Shown piece after piece: positions 6,676 through 7,039 of a stretch of 7,039 bases of DNA. A program made the position numbers and the translations under genes. This stretch comes from an uncultured Bacillaceae bacterium. Lineage in GTDB: Bacteria > Bacillota > Bacilli > Bacillales > Alkalibacillaceae. The number at the start of each line of letters is the position of its first letter. Position 1 is the stretch's first letter. The stretch lies in contig CALKAL010000071.1 of NCBI GenBank assembly GCA_937983065.1, positions 1 to 7,039 on the forward strand, given 5' to 3'. The notes beneath the pieces were generated by a model. The model was not told where the DNA came from, ran no database searches, and was given only the letters and a program-made list of their open reading frames with translations.

Positions 6676-6888
6676 ATGGATTTGAATTTAAGACAAGCGA
6701 TTAAAAATAATATTGCAGGAAATAACGATCAAGAGCTTGAAGCAATTATCGTTGATGCGATTCAACGGGGAGAGGAAAAAATGCTTCCTGGCCTAGGTGT
6801 ATTATTTGAAATGATTTGGCAAAATTCATCGGAAAAAGAAAAGGAATTAATGTTAAGCACGTTAGAGGATGAAGCGCAAAAATTGTAG
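6676..6888 (+). CDS. sspI: Small acid-soluble spore protein I
   Basis: SspI is a minor SASP made only in the developing forespore; its exact role in the spore is not established. The 70-residue product is nearly the length of B. subtilis SspI (71). It shares the family opening MDLNLRQAIKNNIAGNN and the hallmark block IVDAIQRGEEKMLPGLGVLFEMIWQ (residues 26-50, shown split: IVDAIQ, RGEEKMLPGLGVLFE, MIWQ). A charged C-terminal helix (EKEKELMLSTLEDEAQKL) follows. It is not an alpha/beta-type SASP and lacks their GPR protease site. The ATG was preferred over the GTG nine bases upstream because of the ribosome binding site position. It is monocistronic, divergent from rlmP, behind a sigma-G-like promoter. 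No convincing terminator follows. Confidence 0.95.
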   Translation: MDLNLRQAIKNNIAGNNDQELEAIIVDAIQRGEEKMLPGLGVLFEMIWQNSSEKEKELMLSTLEDEAQKL

Positions 6889-6966
6889 GGCGACTAGTAT
6901 TCTCTACATGAAAATTTTGATTCGGTCGTTGTAGGGTAATGGACTCGAATTCCAGTCGAAAAAATT
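6889..6966 (+). other. Intergenic DNA after sspI without a clear gene or terminator
   Basis: No coding region is supported here. TTGTAGGG occurs at 6883-6890 (covering the sspI stop) and again at 6929-6936; CTACA at 6904-6908 could pair with either TGTAG. An interrupted palindrome, GACTCGAATTCCAGTC (6942-6957), is followed by A residues rather than Ts, so it is not a plus-strand terminator. TCGGTCGTTGTAGG (6922-6935) resembles the start of the tandem repeat downstream (10 of 14 bases) and may be a decayed unit. Confidence 0.5.
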
Positions 6967-7039
6967 TATATCGGCGGTTGTGGCTCGATATCGGCGGTCG
7001 CACTCTGATATCGGCAGTCGCACACTGATATCGGCGGTC
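6967..7039 (+). repeat. GC-rich tandem repeat with 20-bp period, running off the window
   Basis: Units start at 6967, 6987, 7007 and 7027, an exact 20-bp period; the last is cut at 13 bp. The typical unit is GATATCGGCGGTCGCACTCT. Units two and three differ at two positions. The first differs from the second at eight, nearly all in its 3' half, so ATATCGGC is the invariant core. Each complete GATATC is a palindrome. The unit is about 60% G+C in otherwise AT-rich DNA. A 20-bp period does not keep one reading frame, which argues against a protein repeat. Function is unknown. Confidence 0.9.

Noticed and set aside
6942..6957. Terminator hairpin for sspI
   Set aside because: The dyad is short, has a C-C mismatch, and is followed by A residues rather than a T run.
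6746..7003. Minus-strand open reading frame of 85 codons
   Set aside because: It is antisense to sspI and runs into the tandem repeat and intergenic DNA. It has no recognisable protein features.
6967..7039. CRISPR array at the right edge
   Set aside because: The 20-bp units are directly contiguous, with no unique spacers between conserved repeats.

Overview
The window is ordinary core chromosome from an AT-rich, endospore-forming Bacillaceae relative of Bacillus. Three things support this: a gene for the minor small acid-soluble spore protein SspI, a T-box-controlled pheST operon, and a gene order (sspI, ysgA/rlmP, pheS, pheT, rnhC, zapA, yshB) that matches my recollection of Bacillus subtilis. 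The genus and species cannot be fixed from this sequence alone.

Layout from left to right. Positions 1-91 hold the cut end of what looks like a dispersed intergenic repeat, read on the minus strand. Next come yshB (CvpA family) and zapA on the minus strand, overlapping by an ATGA. A divergent promoter region separates them from rnhC (RNase HIII) on the plus strand. rnhC converges with pheT, and the short gap between them holds a long terminator hairpin. pheS and pheT form a minus-strand operon with a T-box leader of about 250 nt. The leader has a UUC (Phe) specifier, an antiterminator and a terminator, and sits behind a near-consensus sigma-A promoter. Upstream lies rlmP (ysgA), a 23S rRNA 2'-O-methyltransferase whose stop codon is inside the pheS -35 box. 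sspI is divergent from rlmP and carries a sigma-G-like promoter. Positions 6889-7039 hold intergenic DNA that becomes a GC-rich tandem repeat of exact 20-bp period, continuing past the window.

Functionally, PheST charges tRNA-Phe and is induced when uncharged tRNA-Phe accumulates. RlmP modifies the ribosome. RNase HIII removes RNA from RNA:DNA hybrids. ZapA stabilises the FtsZ ring, YshB is an unassigned CvpA-family membrane protein, and SspI is made in the forespore.

I do not see a new multi-gene system. The points most worth a second look are non-coding: the two flanking repeats, the face-to-face sigma-G/sigma-A promoters between sspI and rlmP, the embedding of the pheS promoter in the rlmP stop, and the competing hairpins between rnhC and pheT.
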